Source of the DNA: Promicromonospora sp. AC04
Lineage (GTDB): Bacteria > Actinomycetota > Actinomycetes > Actinomycetales > Cellulomonadaceae
Reading direction: 5' to 3'
Length of the DNA: 64,000 nucleotides
Assembly (NCBI RefSeq): GCF_003058225.1
Contig: NZ_QBUG01000006.1
Coordinates: 248,001-312,000 of the forward strand
The notes under the pieces were generated by a model, which saw nothing but the letters and a program-made list of their open reading frames with translations, did no database searches and was not told the origin of the DNA. A program made the position numbers and the translations under genes. This document shows, in pieces, positions 1 through 7,750 of the stretch. Each line of letters starts with the position of its first letter. Position 1 is the first letter of the stretch.

Positions 1-79
1 CGACAGCCGCCCGGTCGCTCTCGCCCTCCACGAGCACCGCGGTGCTCGTGGAGGCGGCGAGAATTCCGGCGAGATTCAT
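1..79 (-). CDS. TOPRIM/OLD-type ATP-dependent nuclease, N-terminal fragment
   Basis: Only the first 26 codons are in the window; the rest lies beyond base 1. The peptide begins MNLAGILAASTSTAVLVEGE and continues SDRAAV. The run LVEGESDRAA matches the first TOPRIM motif (hydrophobic strand, then VEGxxD with the metal-binding Glu) of TOPRIM proteins annotated as ATP-dependent endonucleases in actinobacteria. The ATG follows a GGAGA Shine-Dalgarno-like stretch. No ATPase domain precedes the TOPRIM motif here, so this may be a stand-alone TOPRIM protein. A perfect 30-bp palindrome lies inside this coding fragment. The family call rests on one motif only. Confidence 0.55.
   Translation of the reverse strand, partial: MNLAGILAASTSTAVLVEGESDRAAV
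25..54. repeat. Perfect 30-bp palindrome inside the TOPRIM gene
   Basis: Positions 25-39 are the exact reverse complement of 40-54 with no spacer (centre at 39/40, core CACCGCGGTG). It lies in codons for residues S-T-S-T-A-V-L-V-E-G of the TOPRIM fragment. Confidence 0.9.
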
Positions 80-171
80 GGTCTCCGGATCGTATGCCTC
101 GGGCGCTGGGAGGGGCCGCAGGATTTTCGGGCTGCTACCGTGTTGATCTTGGTTCGTGTTGAAAGACAGTT

Positions 172-191
172 GTGTTGCGCTATACACAATG
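172..191. promoter_or_regulatory. MarR/OhrR-like operator dyad overlapping a promoter-like -10
   Basis: TTGTGT and ACACAA form a 6-bp inverted repeat with an 8-nt spacer, overlapping the candidate -10 TATACA. The TTGTG..CACAA shape resembles sites of OhrR/MarR regulators, but no such gene adjoins it. Which gene it would serve is unclear. Confidence 0.3.
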
Positions 192-266
192 CTTTAGATG
201 AGTTGGGGCGACGCGATCGGGGTAGGGGCGTGGAACGAGAACCGGTCGCACGCGCCCCAGGGCCGC

Positions 267-294
267 CGTATTGCTCGGCCCGTATTGCTCGGCC
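267..294. repeat. Tandem 14-bp direct repeat (2 copies)
   Basis: CGTATTGCTCGGCC occurs twice back to back (267-280 and 281-294) with no mismatch, in the non-coding interval just before the large hairpin. Confidence 0.85.
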
Positions 295-344
295 CGGGCT
301 GCGGGGCACGTGCTGCGAAGCCCGACTCGTCCCGCGAAGCCCGC

Positions 345-472
345 GAGTTCGGTCGAACGCATGGCTCCGGCTCGTGGCTTCGGTCGGCTGCCTTGAGATC
401 GGTCCAATAAGCGACCGATCTCAAGGCAGCCGACCGAAGCCACTCAGGGCGAGGGGGCAAGTGACCGAACTC
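345..472. repeat. Large nested inverted repeat: 31-bp perfect hairpin with outer arms
   Basis: Bases 374-404 are the exact reverse complement of 413-443, leaving an 8-nt loop (CAATAAGC). A second pair of 10-bp arms (GAGTTCGGTC at 345-354 and GACCGAACTC at 463-472) encloses it. There is no downstream T tract, so a simple intrinsic terminator is unlikely. It could form a cruciform or a very stable RNA hairpin. Confidence 0.85.
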
Positions 473-850
473 AGCGCCACGTAGAGTCCGGCGACCGCGT
501 GACGTGGACGCGAAGAGTCCGGCTGTGCCGTGCGGCGGAGGGCACCACCCGGGGGCGGGCCTCAGGGCCTCTTCCACCGCCGTAATGACATAATGTGCAT
601 TATCGGATGTAACCCGATCTGCCGCAGAAGCCCGTCCGTACGCCGATGACGGCCGCTGGAGATGACGGCCGCCGGGACGGTACGCAGCCCCGAAGATCGA
701 GCTCGCCGCCGTCGACCGCGGTCGACGCCGGTCCGGGGAGGCTCTTTGATCGGCGAGCCCACGGAACGCTCGCAAGCCTGGAACATCAGGCCGCGAGCCC
801 AGTCCGCTGACATAACTGACCCGGACCGTCTCCCCGGCACAATGGGCGTG

Positions 851-1795
851 ATGGCACCCGAACCCTCAGCACCCACTCTGGCCGAGACCCTGCGCACCCG
901 TCCGACCGTGTCTGTAGGCGACGACGTCGACAACGGTCTGCGTGAAGCGCTCCTCACGTGGGCGCACACCCACGGCCTGGAGATCCTGGATCGCGGCGCG
1001 ACGCTCGCGATCACGACGAAGCCCGAGTACGCGGCGGACGCCGCCTGGGTGCACTCTCCCTTCGCGGGTGTCGAGCACCTGGCGCCCGCCCTGCCGGACG
1101 ACGTGCTCCTGACCCGCACCACCGGGACGATGCCCTGGCGCATCGCCGAGTACGTGCTCGCCTGGGTCCTTGCCGAACGCTGGCAGACAGCCCGCTACCT
1201 CGCCGACTCGGCGTCGGCCACCTGGGACCCGTCGAACCCGCCGATGCCGCCCGACCGGGATAGAGCCGTAGTGGTCGGCACCGGTGCCATCGGAAGGTCG
1301 ATCGCCCGGTCACTGGCCGCCGTCGGGCATCGGGTCACGGGCCTCAGCAGGACCGGCCGTCCCGACGACGCGTTCGACGCCGTGCTGCCCTTCGCCGAGG
1401 CACACGCTCCCGCGCTCGCCGGGGCGGGTGTCGACGTCCTCGTGCTCGCGCTCCCCCACACCCCGCAGACGACCGGCCTGATCAGCCCACAGCTGCTCCA
1501 GACGTTCGACCGCGTGCACCTGCTCAACATCGGACGAGGGTCGGCGATCGGCACGGACACGCTGGTCGGGGCGCTCGACGCCGGCCGGGTACGGCACGCG
1601 ACCCTCGACGTCGCCGAACCAGAACCGCTCGACCCGGCATCGCCCCTGTGGCGCCGCCCGGACGTCACGATCACGCCGCACGTCTCGGGGCTGACGCTGC
1701 CGTCCGACGTCGTCACGAGCCTGGACGCGGCGCTCATGCAGGTCCGCGACGGCGTTCGTCCGGCATCGGCCGTCGAGCGGGATCGCGGCTACTGA
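851..1795 (+). CDS. D-isomer-specific 2-hydroxyacid dehydrogenase family protein
   Basis: 314-residue cytosolic NAD(P)-dependent oxidoreductase. The Rossmann motif VVGTGAIGRSIA lies near residues 139-150. The catalytic triad of the family is in order: Arg229 (NIGRGS), Glu256 (VAEPEP) and His277 (TPHVSG). The substrate-binding N-terminal domain is short. The hydroxyacid substrate cannot be told from sequence. Start: the ATG at 851 follows a possible -10 CACAAT (838-843) by 7 nt, suggesting a leaderless transcript; an in-frame ATG at 842 overlaps that hexamer and is less likely. The preceding 770 bp are non-coding. The next gene is convergent. Confidence 0.88.
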   Translation: MAPEPSAPTLAETLRTRPTVSVGDDVDNGLREALLTWAHTHGLEILDRGATLAITTKPEYAADAAWVHSPFAGVEHLAPALPDDVLLTRTTGTMPWRIAEYVLAWVLAERWQTARYLADSASATWDPSNPPMPPDRDRAVVVGTGAIGRSIARSLAAVGHRVTGLSRTGRPDDAFDAVLPFAEAHAPALAGAGVDVLVLALPHTPQTTGLISPQLLQTFDRVHLLNIGRGSAIGTDTLVGALDAGRVRHATLDVAEPEPLDPASPLWRRPDVTITPHVSGLTLPSDVVTSLDAALMQVRDGVRPASAVERDRGY

Positions 1796-1831
1796 GCCGT
1801 CGGTTGCCCAGCCGTCGGTTGCTGGGCGCGG

Positions 1832-2209
1832 TCAGTGGCCGTCCGGCTGCTTCGGCGCGAACGGCCACTCCTCGAAGGCGGCACAGCGCCCGTCGTCGTC
1901 GAACGTGAGGACCCACAGGTCGCGCCAGCGGCCGCCCGGTGCGGCATAGTCCACGCTCACGCGCACGACCGCCGTCGGACCGTCCACGGCGAGCACCTCG
2001 CTGGTCATCGTGAACGACTCGTCCGGCCCGTCACGTCCGGCCTCCCAGAACTCCGTCACCGCGGGCAGCCCCACGATCGGCGACGCCCACGGTGACGTCA
2101 GGTAGGACGCGTCGGCGCTGAACAGGTCGGAGAGGCCGTCCGTTCCCGCCGTCCGCCAGAGCCGTTCGTAGTCGCGGACCCAGGTCTCGACCGTCGCGCG
2201 GTTCGTCAT
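1832..2209 (-). CDS. SnoaL-like / NTF2-fold protein
   Basis: 125 residues with the layout of SnoaL-like NTF2-fold proteins: an N-terminal helix (TVETWVRDYERLWRTAG), a middle ending in VGLPAVTEFWEAGRDG, then beta strands to RDLWVLTFDDDGRCAAFEEW. The fold forms small-ligand pockets in cyclases, isomerases and many uncharacterised proteins; no specific reaction can be assigned. The -10 hexamer TAGGGT (2216-2221) lies 6 nt before the ATG, so transcription is probably leaderless. It converges with the dehydrogenase and lies downstream of the MmcQ-like gene. Confidence 0.8.
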   Translation of the reverse strand: MTNRATVETWVRDYERLWRTAGTDGLSDLFSADASYLTSPWASPIVGLPAVTEFWEAGRDGPDESFTMTSEVLAVDGPTAVVRVSVDYAAPGGRWRDLWVLTFDDDGRCAAFEEWPFAPKQPDGH

Positions 2210-2222
2210 GTCTCGACCCTAC

Positions 2223-2606
2223 TCAGCCCGCGTCCGGCACGCCCGGCCGGCTCACCTGGTCCGCGAGACTCTGCGGCGCCTGGATGCAGAAGGAGTCAGT
2301 GAGCAGCTCTGCCAGCTCCTCCCAGTCCGTGCCCTCGTCCAGCACCAGTCCGACCACGTTGGTGCCCCAGCTCGCCTTGAAGTACCGCGGGCCGAGGTGC
2401 TGGAACGCCTCCACCTCGTCGGGCTCGGCGCGGAAGGTGATCCGGATCAGGCCGTCCTCTCCCCCGAACACGTGTGCCACCGTGGCCTGCCGGACCTGCC
2501 AGGCCACGCCGGTCCAGGCGTCCTTCTCGGAGCACTCCGGAAGACGCTCGAACAGTGCGGCGAGCCGCAGGACGATATCGGTCGGGACGGTTGCACGTTC
2601 GCTCAC
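2223..2606 (-). CDS. MmcQ/YjbR family protein
   Basis: 127 residues matching the MmcQ/YjbR family over nearly full length: LPECSEKDAWTGVAWQVRQ, FGGEDGLIRITF, DEVEAFQHLGPRYFKASWG, VGLVLDEGTDWEELAELLTD. The fold is CyaY-like, and members are often annotated as DNA-binding though the function is poorly established. The GTG start follows the weak hexamer GAGACT by 6 nt. Only 13 nt separate its stop from the SnoaL-like start, but that gene has its own -10. Confidence 0.83.
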   Translation of the reverse strand: MSERATVPTDIVLRLAALFERLPECSEKDAWTGVAWQVRQATVAHVFGGEDGLIRITFRAEPDEVEAFQHLGPRYFKASWGTNVVGLVLDEGTDWEELAELLTDSFCIQAPQSLADQVSRPGVPDAG

Positions 2607-2684
2607 GCCAGGAGTCTCGCACCAGCCACTGACATCGTCCGCTGACCCGATCCGCCGGCGCCGAGCCGGGCGAGTACCAGGGCG

Positions 2685-3356
2685 TCAGACGAGGCCGAGC
2701 TCTCGCGCCCGCACGCCGGCCTGGAACCGCGACCCGGCGCCCAGGGCGTCCATCAGCTCGGCCACCCGGCGCCGGTAGGTGCGCACACCGAGGCCCAGCG
2801 TCCGGGCCGCCGCCTCGTCCTTGACCCCCTGGCTGAGCAGGTCCAGCACCTGGGGCGCGAGCTGCCGGATCTCGGCGATCCGCGTGTCGTAGACGGCGAG
2901 GTCGATGGCCGACCGCCAGGCCGCGTCGAACAGGGAGGTGACGCCCTGCACCGCCTCGCGCTGGGTGATCACGCTGTAGCTGCGCCGGCCGGCGCTGACG
3001 TCGCCGGCCAGGATCACCAGCCGGCGGTCGAGGATGATCGTCTCGTTGATCTCCTCGCTCGTGATGCGGATCTGCGCACCGTGCCGGTCCCGGTCCCGCG
3101 CCAGCCTCTGCGCCGCCACCGGGTCCAGCAGCAGCGCGGACCGGTAGACCTTGCGGATCCGTATGTCACTCGGGTGACGCGTCCGGATCATCTCGGCGAG
3201 CTCCCCCGACGCTTGCGTCCTCGCCCAGGTGGAGAGGTCGTTGGCGGCGCAGGCGACGTCTGTCGCGGACGTGAACAGGTGCGCCGTCCGTTCCATCAGC
3301 TCCTGTTCGCCGCGCACGATGGTGACGGCCTCGCCTGTCTGCATGGCTTCGATCAT
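2685..3356 (-). CDS. LuxR-type helix-turn-helix regulator
   Basis: About 223 residues. The last 65 (VLDLLSQGVKDEAAARTLGLGVRTYRRRVAELMDALGAGSRFQAGVRARELGLV, quoted in part) form a LuxR/NarL-like HTH; the N-terminal region resembles the sensor part of actinobacterial HTH regulators with a phospholipase-D-like fold, lacking a receiver domain. The ATG at 3356 was chosen for an upstream GGGGAG; an ATG at 3344 is possible. It is divergent from the aldo/keto reductase, and a perfect 14-bp dyad (3386-3399) sits between them, suggesting control of itself, the reductase or both. Confidence 0.75.
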   Translation of the reverse strand: MIEAMQTGEAVTIVRGEQELMERTAHLFTSATDVACAANDLSTWARTQASGELAEMIRTRHPSDIRIRKVYRSALLLDPVAAQRLARDRDRHGAQIRITSEEINETIILDRRLVILAGDVSAGRRSYSVITQREAVQGVTSLFDAAWRSAIDLAVYDTRIAEIRQLAPQVLDLLSQGVKDEAAARTLGLGVRTYRRRVAELMDALGAGSRFQAGVRARELGLV

Positions 3357-3385
3357 CCCCGGCGCCACTCCCCCGCGCCAGGCTC

Positions 3386-3399
3386 GGCAACAAGTTGCC
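3386..3399. promoter_or_regulatory. 14-bp dyad GGCAAC-AA-GTTGCC between divergent genes
   Basis: A perfect inverted repeat lies 30 bp upstream of the regulator start and 41 bp upstream of the aldo/keto reductase start. It is a likely operator for the adjacent LuxR-type regulator; that assignment is inference. Confidence 0.5.
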
Positions 3400-3440
3400 A
3401 TCGTCGTGGAATCGGGCCCCCGTGGAGCAAGGCTGGCCGC

Positions 3441-4397
3441 ATGACCACTGACACCACCACAACCACCCCGAACGCCGCCGACGCCGGAACGTGGCAGCTC
3501 GGCGACCGCACGATCAACCGCATCGGCCTAGGTGCGATGCGGCTCATGGGCATGCCCTGGGACAAGGCGCCCCGCAGCCGGGACGCCTCGATCGCCGTCC
3601 TGCGGCGCGCCGTCGAGCTCGGCGTGAACCACATCGACACCGCAGCCTTCTACTTCGTCCCGCTCCGCTCGGCCAACGAGCTGATCAGCACGGCCCTCCA
3701 GCCCTACCCCGACGACCTGGTGATCACCACGAAGGTCGGCCCGGGCCGTTCGCGCGACGGCGGGTTCGAGCCGATGGCGCGCCCCGACCAGCTCCGCGGC
3801 CAGGTCGAGGAGAACATCCGCCAGCTCGGCCGCGACCACCTCGACGTCGTCAACCTGCGCTGGGGCACGACCATGGCGGGCCAGGGACGAGAGCCCGAGT
3901 CGGTGGCCGAGCACTTCGGCGCCCTCGCGGAGCTTCGTGAGGCCGGCCTGATCCGGCACCTCGGGATCTCGAACATCCTTCCCGAGCAGCTGACCGAGGC
4001 GATGAGCATCGCGCCGGTGGTGTGCGTGCAGAACCAGTACGGCCTGACCAGCCGCGAGGACGACGCCCTGGTCACGCTGTGCGGCGAGCACGGCATCGCG
4101 TTCGTGCCGTTCTTCTCCGTCGGAGCGGCAGTCGAGGGCGCCTCTCCGGCGGGCGGTGCCGACAAGACCGGCCAGGCAGAGGTCGCCGCGATCGCCGAGG
4201 CCCAGGGCGCCACCCCGGCACAGGTCCGCCTGGCCTGGACCCTGCACCGGGGCCCGCACGTCCTCGCGATCCCCGGGACCGGCAGCACGGCGCACCTGGA
4301 GGAGAACGTCGCCGCCGGCGCCCTCCGGCTGAGCGAGGACCAGCTCGCGACGCTCGACGGGATCGTCCCGGGAACGGGCGTGTCGGCGCTCAGGTAA
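3441..4397 (+). CDS. Aldo/keto reductase family oxidoreductase
   Basis: 318-residue TIM-barrel NADPH oxidoreductase. Seen in order: the N-terminal strand INRIGLGAMRLMG, the catalytic Asp/Tyr motif HIDTAAFYF, the Lys in DLVITTKVGPG, LDVVNLRWG, the barrel strand LGISNI, the cofactor region NQYGLTSRE, and IPGTGSTAHLEEN near the end. In the segment where classical members have the catalytic His (DLxLxH), this protein has VNLR, as in a subgroup of short reductases. Start: the ATG at 3441 gives the normal family N-terminus. It is divergent from the LuxR-type regulator across a perfect dyad. Substrate unknown. Confidence 0.87.
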   Translation: MTTDTTTTTPNAADAGTWQLGDRTINRIGLGAMRLMGMPWDKAPRSRDASIAVLRRAVELGVNHIDTAAFYFVPLRSANELISTALQPYPDDLVITTKVGPGRSRDGGFEPMARPDQLRGQVEENIRQLGRDHLDVVNLRWGTTMAGQGREPESVAEHFGALAELREAGLIRHLGISNILPEQLTEAMSIAPVVCVQNQYGLTSREDDALVTLCGEHGIAFVPFFSVGAAVEGASPAGGADKTGQAEVAAIAEAQGATPAQVRLAWTLHRGPHVLAIPGTGSTAHLEENVAAGALRLSEDQLATLDGIVPGTGVSALR

Positions 4398-4493
4398 CCC
4401 GACGAGGACGCGGCCGGCCTGGCGAGCCTGGCGCTGCGGGCGGCGGACGGGACCTGACGGCCGAGGTAGGCCCCGCCGCCAGGCCCCGTCCCG

Positions 4494-5579
4494 CTACCGG
4501 TACTGCGCGGCGACCGGGCAGTCCATCGGGTCGGCGTGGCCGAGCCCGACACGGTTCAGATAGCTGACGATGATCCCGTACGACTCGAACAGCCCGGTCT
4601 CGGTGTACGGGATGTCACGCTCGGCGCAGAACGCCTGCACGAGCGGGCGCGCGTGCCGCAGGTTGACGCTGGGCATCCGCGGGAAGACGTGGTGCTCGAT
4701 CTGGTAGTTGAGGCCGCCCATGGCCACGTCGACGAACCAGCCGCCCCGGATGTTGCGCGACGTGAGCACCTGGCGGCGCAGGAAGTCGATCTTGAGGTCC
4801 TTGGGGAGCAGCGGCATCCCCTTGTGGTTCGGCGCGAAGGTCGCACCCATGTACAGACCGAACACGGCGAGCTGCACGGCCATGAACGCGACGCCGAGGG
4901 CGGGCCCGAGCGTGAGCACGACGAGGGTCGGGAAACCGACGAGCCGGATGCCCAGGAGCCAGCCCTCCGCGGCCCGGTGCTTGATCGCGGGTGTCGTGGC
5001 CAGGGTCTGGACGGCGTTGGCGTGAAGCACCGGGCCGAACAGCGTAAGGATCGGGAAGAACAGCCAGCCCTGGCGGCGGGTGACCCAGCCCATGAACCCG
5101 GTACGCCCGACCTCCTCGCCCGGCACGAACACGAGCGGACCGGTGTCGATGTCGCCGTCCTTGCCGATCACGTTGGGGTTCGCGTGGTGCTTGTTGTGCT
5201 TGCGGGCCCACCAGCCGTGGCTGAGCCCGACCACGAGGTTGGCGATGATCCGTGCGAACCACTCGTTGCGGCGTCCGGAGCGGAAGATCTGGAGGTGCCC
5301 GGCGTCGTGGCCCAGGAACGCGCCCTGGGTGAACACGACGCCGAACAGGACGGCCACGGCGAGCTGCCACCACGTGTCGCCCAGCGTGAACAGCAGCCAG
5401 AAAGCGAGCGCCAGGCCCGCCGCGATCGCGGCGGTGCGGCCGGCGTACCAGCCGACGCGTCGCTCCATCAGGCCTGCGGCGGTGGCGCGTTCCGCGAGGT
5501 CGAAGTAGTCGTTCGTCTGCTTGTTGCGGGCCGGGCGGGACTGGCGGGCCGGGCGTGGCGGTGCGTCGGTCGTCGTCAT
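4494..5579 (-). CDS. Membrane fatty acid desaturase
   Basis: 361-residue integral membrane di-iron enzyme inserting a double bond into acyl chains. The three histidine boxes are present: HDAGH (91-95), HNKHH (128-132) and QIEHH (293-297), with hydrophobic pairs near 48-85 and 170-250. The last box type is typical of front-end and acyl-lipid/acyl-CoA desaturases. The ATG follows a -10 TACCTT (5586-5591) by 6 nt, with no recognisable -35, suggesting a leaderless transcript that may need an activator. It sits 61 bp downstream of a DesK-like histidine kinase, so cold or membrane-fluidity control is a reasonable inference. The regiospecificity is unknown. Confidence 0.92.
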   Translation of the reverse strand: MTTTDAPPRPARQSRPARNKQTNDYFDLAERATAAGLMERRVGWYAGRTAAIAAGLALAFWLLFTLGDTWWQLAVAVLFGVVFTQGAFLGHDAGHLQIFRSGRRNEWFARIIANLVVGLSHGWWARKHNKHHANPNVIGKDGDIDTGPLVFVPGEEVGRTGFMGWVTRRQGWLFFPILTLFGPVLHANAVQTLATTPAIKHRAAEGWLLGIRLVGFPTLVVLTLGPALGVAFMAVQLAVFGLYMGATFAPNHKGMPLLPKDLKIDFLRRQVLTSRNIRGGWFVDVAMGGLNYQIEHHVFPRMPSVNLRHARPLVQAFCAERDIPYTETGLFESYGIIVSYLNRVGLGHADPMDCPVAAQYR

Positions 5580-5640
5580 AGGGTCAAGGTAGAAAGTGGT
5601 TTGCCCCCTTCGCGTCCCCCGCAGGAGCCAACCTGACCCC

Positions 5641-6942
5641 CTACGTGAGTAGTGGGTCGTCGTCGAGGACGACGACGGGCAGGGTCGCGGTGAGCTGGAA
5701 GCCGCCGTCCGGCGTCGGGCCGGCAGCGACCTTCCCGCCGAAGGCGGCGGCGCGTTCGCGGATGCCGGCCAGGCCGAGCTGCGCGCCTGGCGTGGGCTCG
5801 TCGCTGCGCGCGGGGGCCGAGTTGGTGACGCGGACCCGTAGGTCGTGCCCGTCGTCGGTGATCGCGACGGTGACGGCGATCGAGGACCCGGGGGCGTGCC
5901 GCAGGGCGTTGCTCAGTGCCTCCTGGACGACGCGGAAGCCGGTGAGCCCGACGGCGTCGGGTACCACGGCGTCGGTGCCGGCGTAGGTGATCTCGACGCC
6001 GGAGGCTCGGGTGGAGTCGATGAGCCCGGCGACGTCGGGCAGGCCAGGCAGTGGCGCGGTGGGTGCGGTGTCCTGGCCGCGCAGGATGCCGAGCAGCCCG
6101 CGCATCTCCCCCAGGGCGCGTCGTGAGGAGGCCGCGATCTCCTCGAACTCCTGCTGTGCTGCCTCGTCGAGGCCGGGCTGGCGGTAGCGCGCGGTGGAGG
6201 CCTGGACGGTGATGACCGACATGCTGTGTGCGACGACGTCGTGCAGCTCCCGGGCGATCCGGTTGCGTTCCTCGAGCTCGCGGCGGCGGCCGGCCTCGGC
6301 GGCGCTGAGCCGTTCGGCCTGCTCCATGCGGATCATGCTCAGGATCCACAGCCGGACGAGCACGCCGACCAGGGCGATGCCGCCGCTCAGGGAGACCAGC
6401 ACGACGCCGTTGGCGACGGCGGCCTCGCCCGCGTCGTCGACGATGGCCGCAGGGGCGAGGACCGTCAGCATCGCCCCCGCCGACCAGAGCGAGGCAGCCC
6501 AGTACCACGGGTGCCGCAGGGCGAGGACGAAGACCGTCAGGCAGTGCGCGAGCAGCACCGTGACCGGCCACGGCCATGGCCACACGGGTGTCGCGTCGGC
6601 TGTCACCACCATCAGGGCCAGGGCTGCCGGGACGGATGCGCCGAGCCCGGCCCACGGCCATCGCACGGCGAGGATGGGCGCGGCGCAGTGCACGAGCGTG
6701 AAGGCCATGGCGGCTGCGGGGTGGGTGCCGTACCCGGACGCGGTCAGCGGCCACCCGATGGCGACGAGCGCCACCGCGGCGATCGAGACCACCGTCCACA
6801 TCCATACGACCTCGCGCCGGGCGATCGAGACCGCGGTGAGGTCCAGCCGGGTCAGGGAGCGCAGCCGCCAGAACCGCGTGCCGGGGCTGGGTGCGGCCGC
6901 GAGCGGCCCGGCTACGTGCGGCGCATCACGTGGGTAGTCCAT
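5641..6942 (-). CDS. NarL-family sensor histidine kinase (DesK-like arrangement)
   Basis: 433 residues. Five or six hydrophobic segments (about 47-205) are followed by a HisKA_3 dimerisation domain with phospho-acceptor His234 in NRIARELHDVVAHSMSV, then a HATPase domain with N box (QEALSNALRHA) and G box (LGLAGIRERAAAFGG). There is no extracellular sensor domain, so sensing within the membrane, as for DesK, is plausible. Start: ATG at 6942, 7 nt after -10 TAACCT; the GTG at 6945 is too close. It is divergent from the response regulator at 7050, its probable partner, and upstream of the desaturase. Confidence 0.9.
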   Translation of the reverse strand: MDYPRDAPHVAGPLAAAPSPGTRFWRLRSLTRLDLTAVSIARREVVWMWTVVSIAAVALVAIGWPLTASGYGTHPAAAMAFTLVHCAAPILAVRWPWAGLGASVPAALALMVVTADATPVWPWPWPVTVLLAHCLTVFVLALRHPWYWAASLWSAGAMLTVLAPAAIVDDAGEAAVANGVVLVSLSGGIALVGVLVRLWILSMIRMEQAERLSAAEAGRRRELEERNRIARELHDVVAHSMSVITVQASTARYRQPGLDEAAQQEFEEIAASSRRALGEMRGLLGILRGQDTAPTAPLPGLPDVAGLIDSTRASGVEITYAGTDAVVPDAVGLTGFRVVQEALSNALRHAPGSSIAVTVAITDDGHDLRVRVTNSAPARSDEPTPGAQLGLAGIRERAAAFGGKVAAGPTPDGGFQLTATLPVVVLDDDPLLT

Positions 6943-6986
6943 CACTAGCAGGTTATGCCGTCAGGTAGGTCCGCCGCGTCACCCGG

Positions 6987-7018
6987 AAGAGGGAACCGGC
7001 GTCATACTTCCGGGCTTC
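6987..7018. promoter_or_regulatory. Operator-like inverted repeat in the kinase/regulator divergent promoter
   Basis: CCGGAAG and CTTCCGG are 7-bp perfect inverted arms about 18 nt apart, midway between the divergent kinase and regulator genes. A binding site for the response regulator is plausible; nothing else here marks it as such. Confidence 0.35.
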
Positions 7019-7049
7019 GTCTGCTGGTGCCTTCGGCTAGTTTGTTCTC

Positions 7050-7739
7050 ATGCCGCCAGCCCCCGACACCGCCGAGCACGCGATCCGGGTGCTCATCGTC
7101 GACGACCAGTCGATGATCCGTGCGGGCTTCGCGGCGCTCCTGGACGCGCACGAGGGGATCACGGTGGTCGGCACGGCCGACGACGGCGCGGGGATCTCCG
7201 ACGTCGTGCGGCGCACGCAGCCCGACGTCGTGCTGATGGACATCCGGATGCCGAAGGTCAACGGGCTGGACGCGACCCGCACGATCATCGGTATGCCCGG
7301 CACTCCGCCGAAGGTGATCATGCTGACCACGTTCGACGCCGACGAGTACGTGTTCTCGGCTCTGCGCGCCGGCGCGAGCGGGTTCCTGCTGAAGGACTCC
7401 CCTCCCGAGGAGCTCACCCACGCGGTCCGCGTGGTGGCCGCAGGCGAGGCCCTCCTGTCCCCGAAGGTCACGCGGGCGCTCATCGCCGACTACGCGGCGC
7501 GCCCGACCCTGCCGGGGTCGCCGAACGCCACGCTGTCCGCGCTGACCGACCGCGAGCTCGACGTCATGAAGCTGGTCGCCGCCGGGCAGTCGAACGCGGA
7601 GATCGCCACCGAGCTGGTCCTGGCCGAGCAGACGGTCAAGACGCACGTCTCGCGCATCCTGAACAAGCTCGACCTGCGTGACCGGACGCAGATGGTGGTC
7701 TGCGCCTACGAGTCGGGACTGGTGCGGGCCGGGAGCTGA
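7050..7739 (+). CDS. NarL/FixJ-type response regulator (partner of the adjacent kinase)
   Basis: 229 residues. The receiver domain (13-135) has acidic pair DD (VLIVDDQ), phospho-acceptor Asp64 (VVLMDIRMP), Thr in MLTTF and Lys in FLLKDSP; a LuxR-type HTH lies at about 165-225 (LTDRELDVMKLVAAGQSNAEIA, TVKTHVSRILNKL). The ATG follows -10 TAGTTT (7038-7043) by 6 nt, so the transcript is probably leaderless. It is divergent from the histidine kinase. In Bacillus the equivalent DesR activates a desaturase; here the desaturase lies beyond the kinase, making it the leading target candidate. Confidence 0.92.
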   Translation: MPPAPDTAEHAIRVLIVDDQSMIRAGFAALLDAHEGITVVGTADDGAGISDVVRRTQPDVVLMDIRMPKVNGLDATRTIIGMPGTPPKVIMLTTFDADEYVFSALRAGASGFLLKDSPPEELTHAVRVVAAGEALLSPKVTRALIADYAARPTLPGSPNATLSALTDRELDVMKLVAAGQSNAEIATELVLAEQTVKTHVSRILNKLDLRDRTQMVVCAYESGLVRAGS

Positions 7740-7750
7740 TACGTCAGCCC

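Larger units (their letters stand above)
80..850. other. Long non-coding region rich in inverted repeats
   Basis: I find no convincing gene in these 770 bases; the open frames lack the codon bias of real genes here and mirror each other across the inverted repeat. Contents: an AT-rich patch at 120-195 with a possible promoter (TTGAAA, 16-nt spacer, TATACA at about 159-186); two tandem copies of a 14-bp unit at 267-294; a 31-bp perfect hairpin at 374-443 nested in 10-bp outer arms; a dyad ATAATGTGCATTAT near 590; and a 12-bp repeat (GATGACGGCCGC) twice near 645-670. It may be a decayed locus or a regulatory or RNA-coding interval. Confidence 0.6.

Noticed and set aside
140-775. Open frames on both strands in the first intergenic region
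   Set aside because: Their proteins are Arg/Pro-rich without recognisable motifs and mirror each other across the inverted repeat; no codon-position GC bias fits them.
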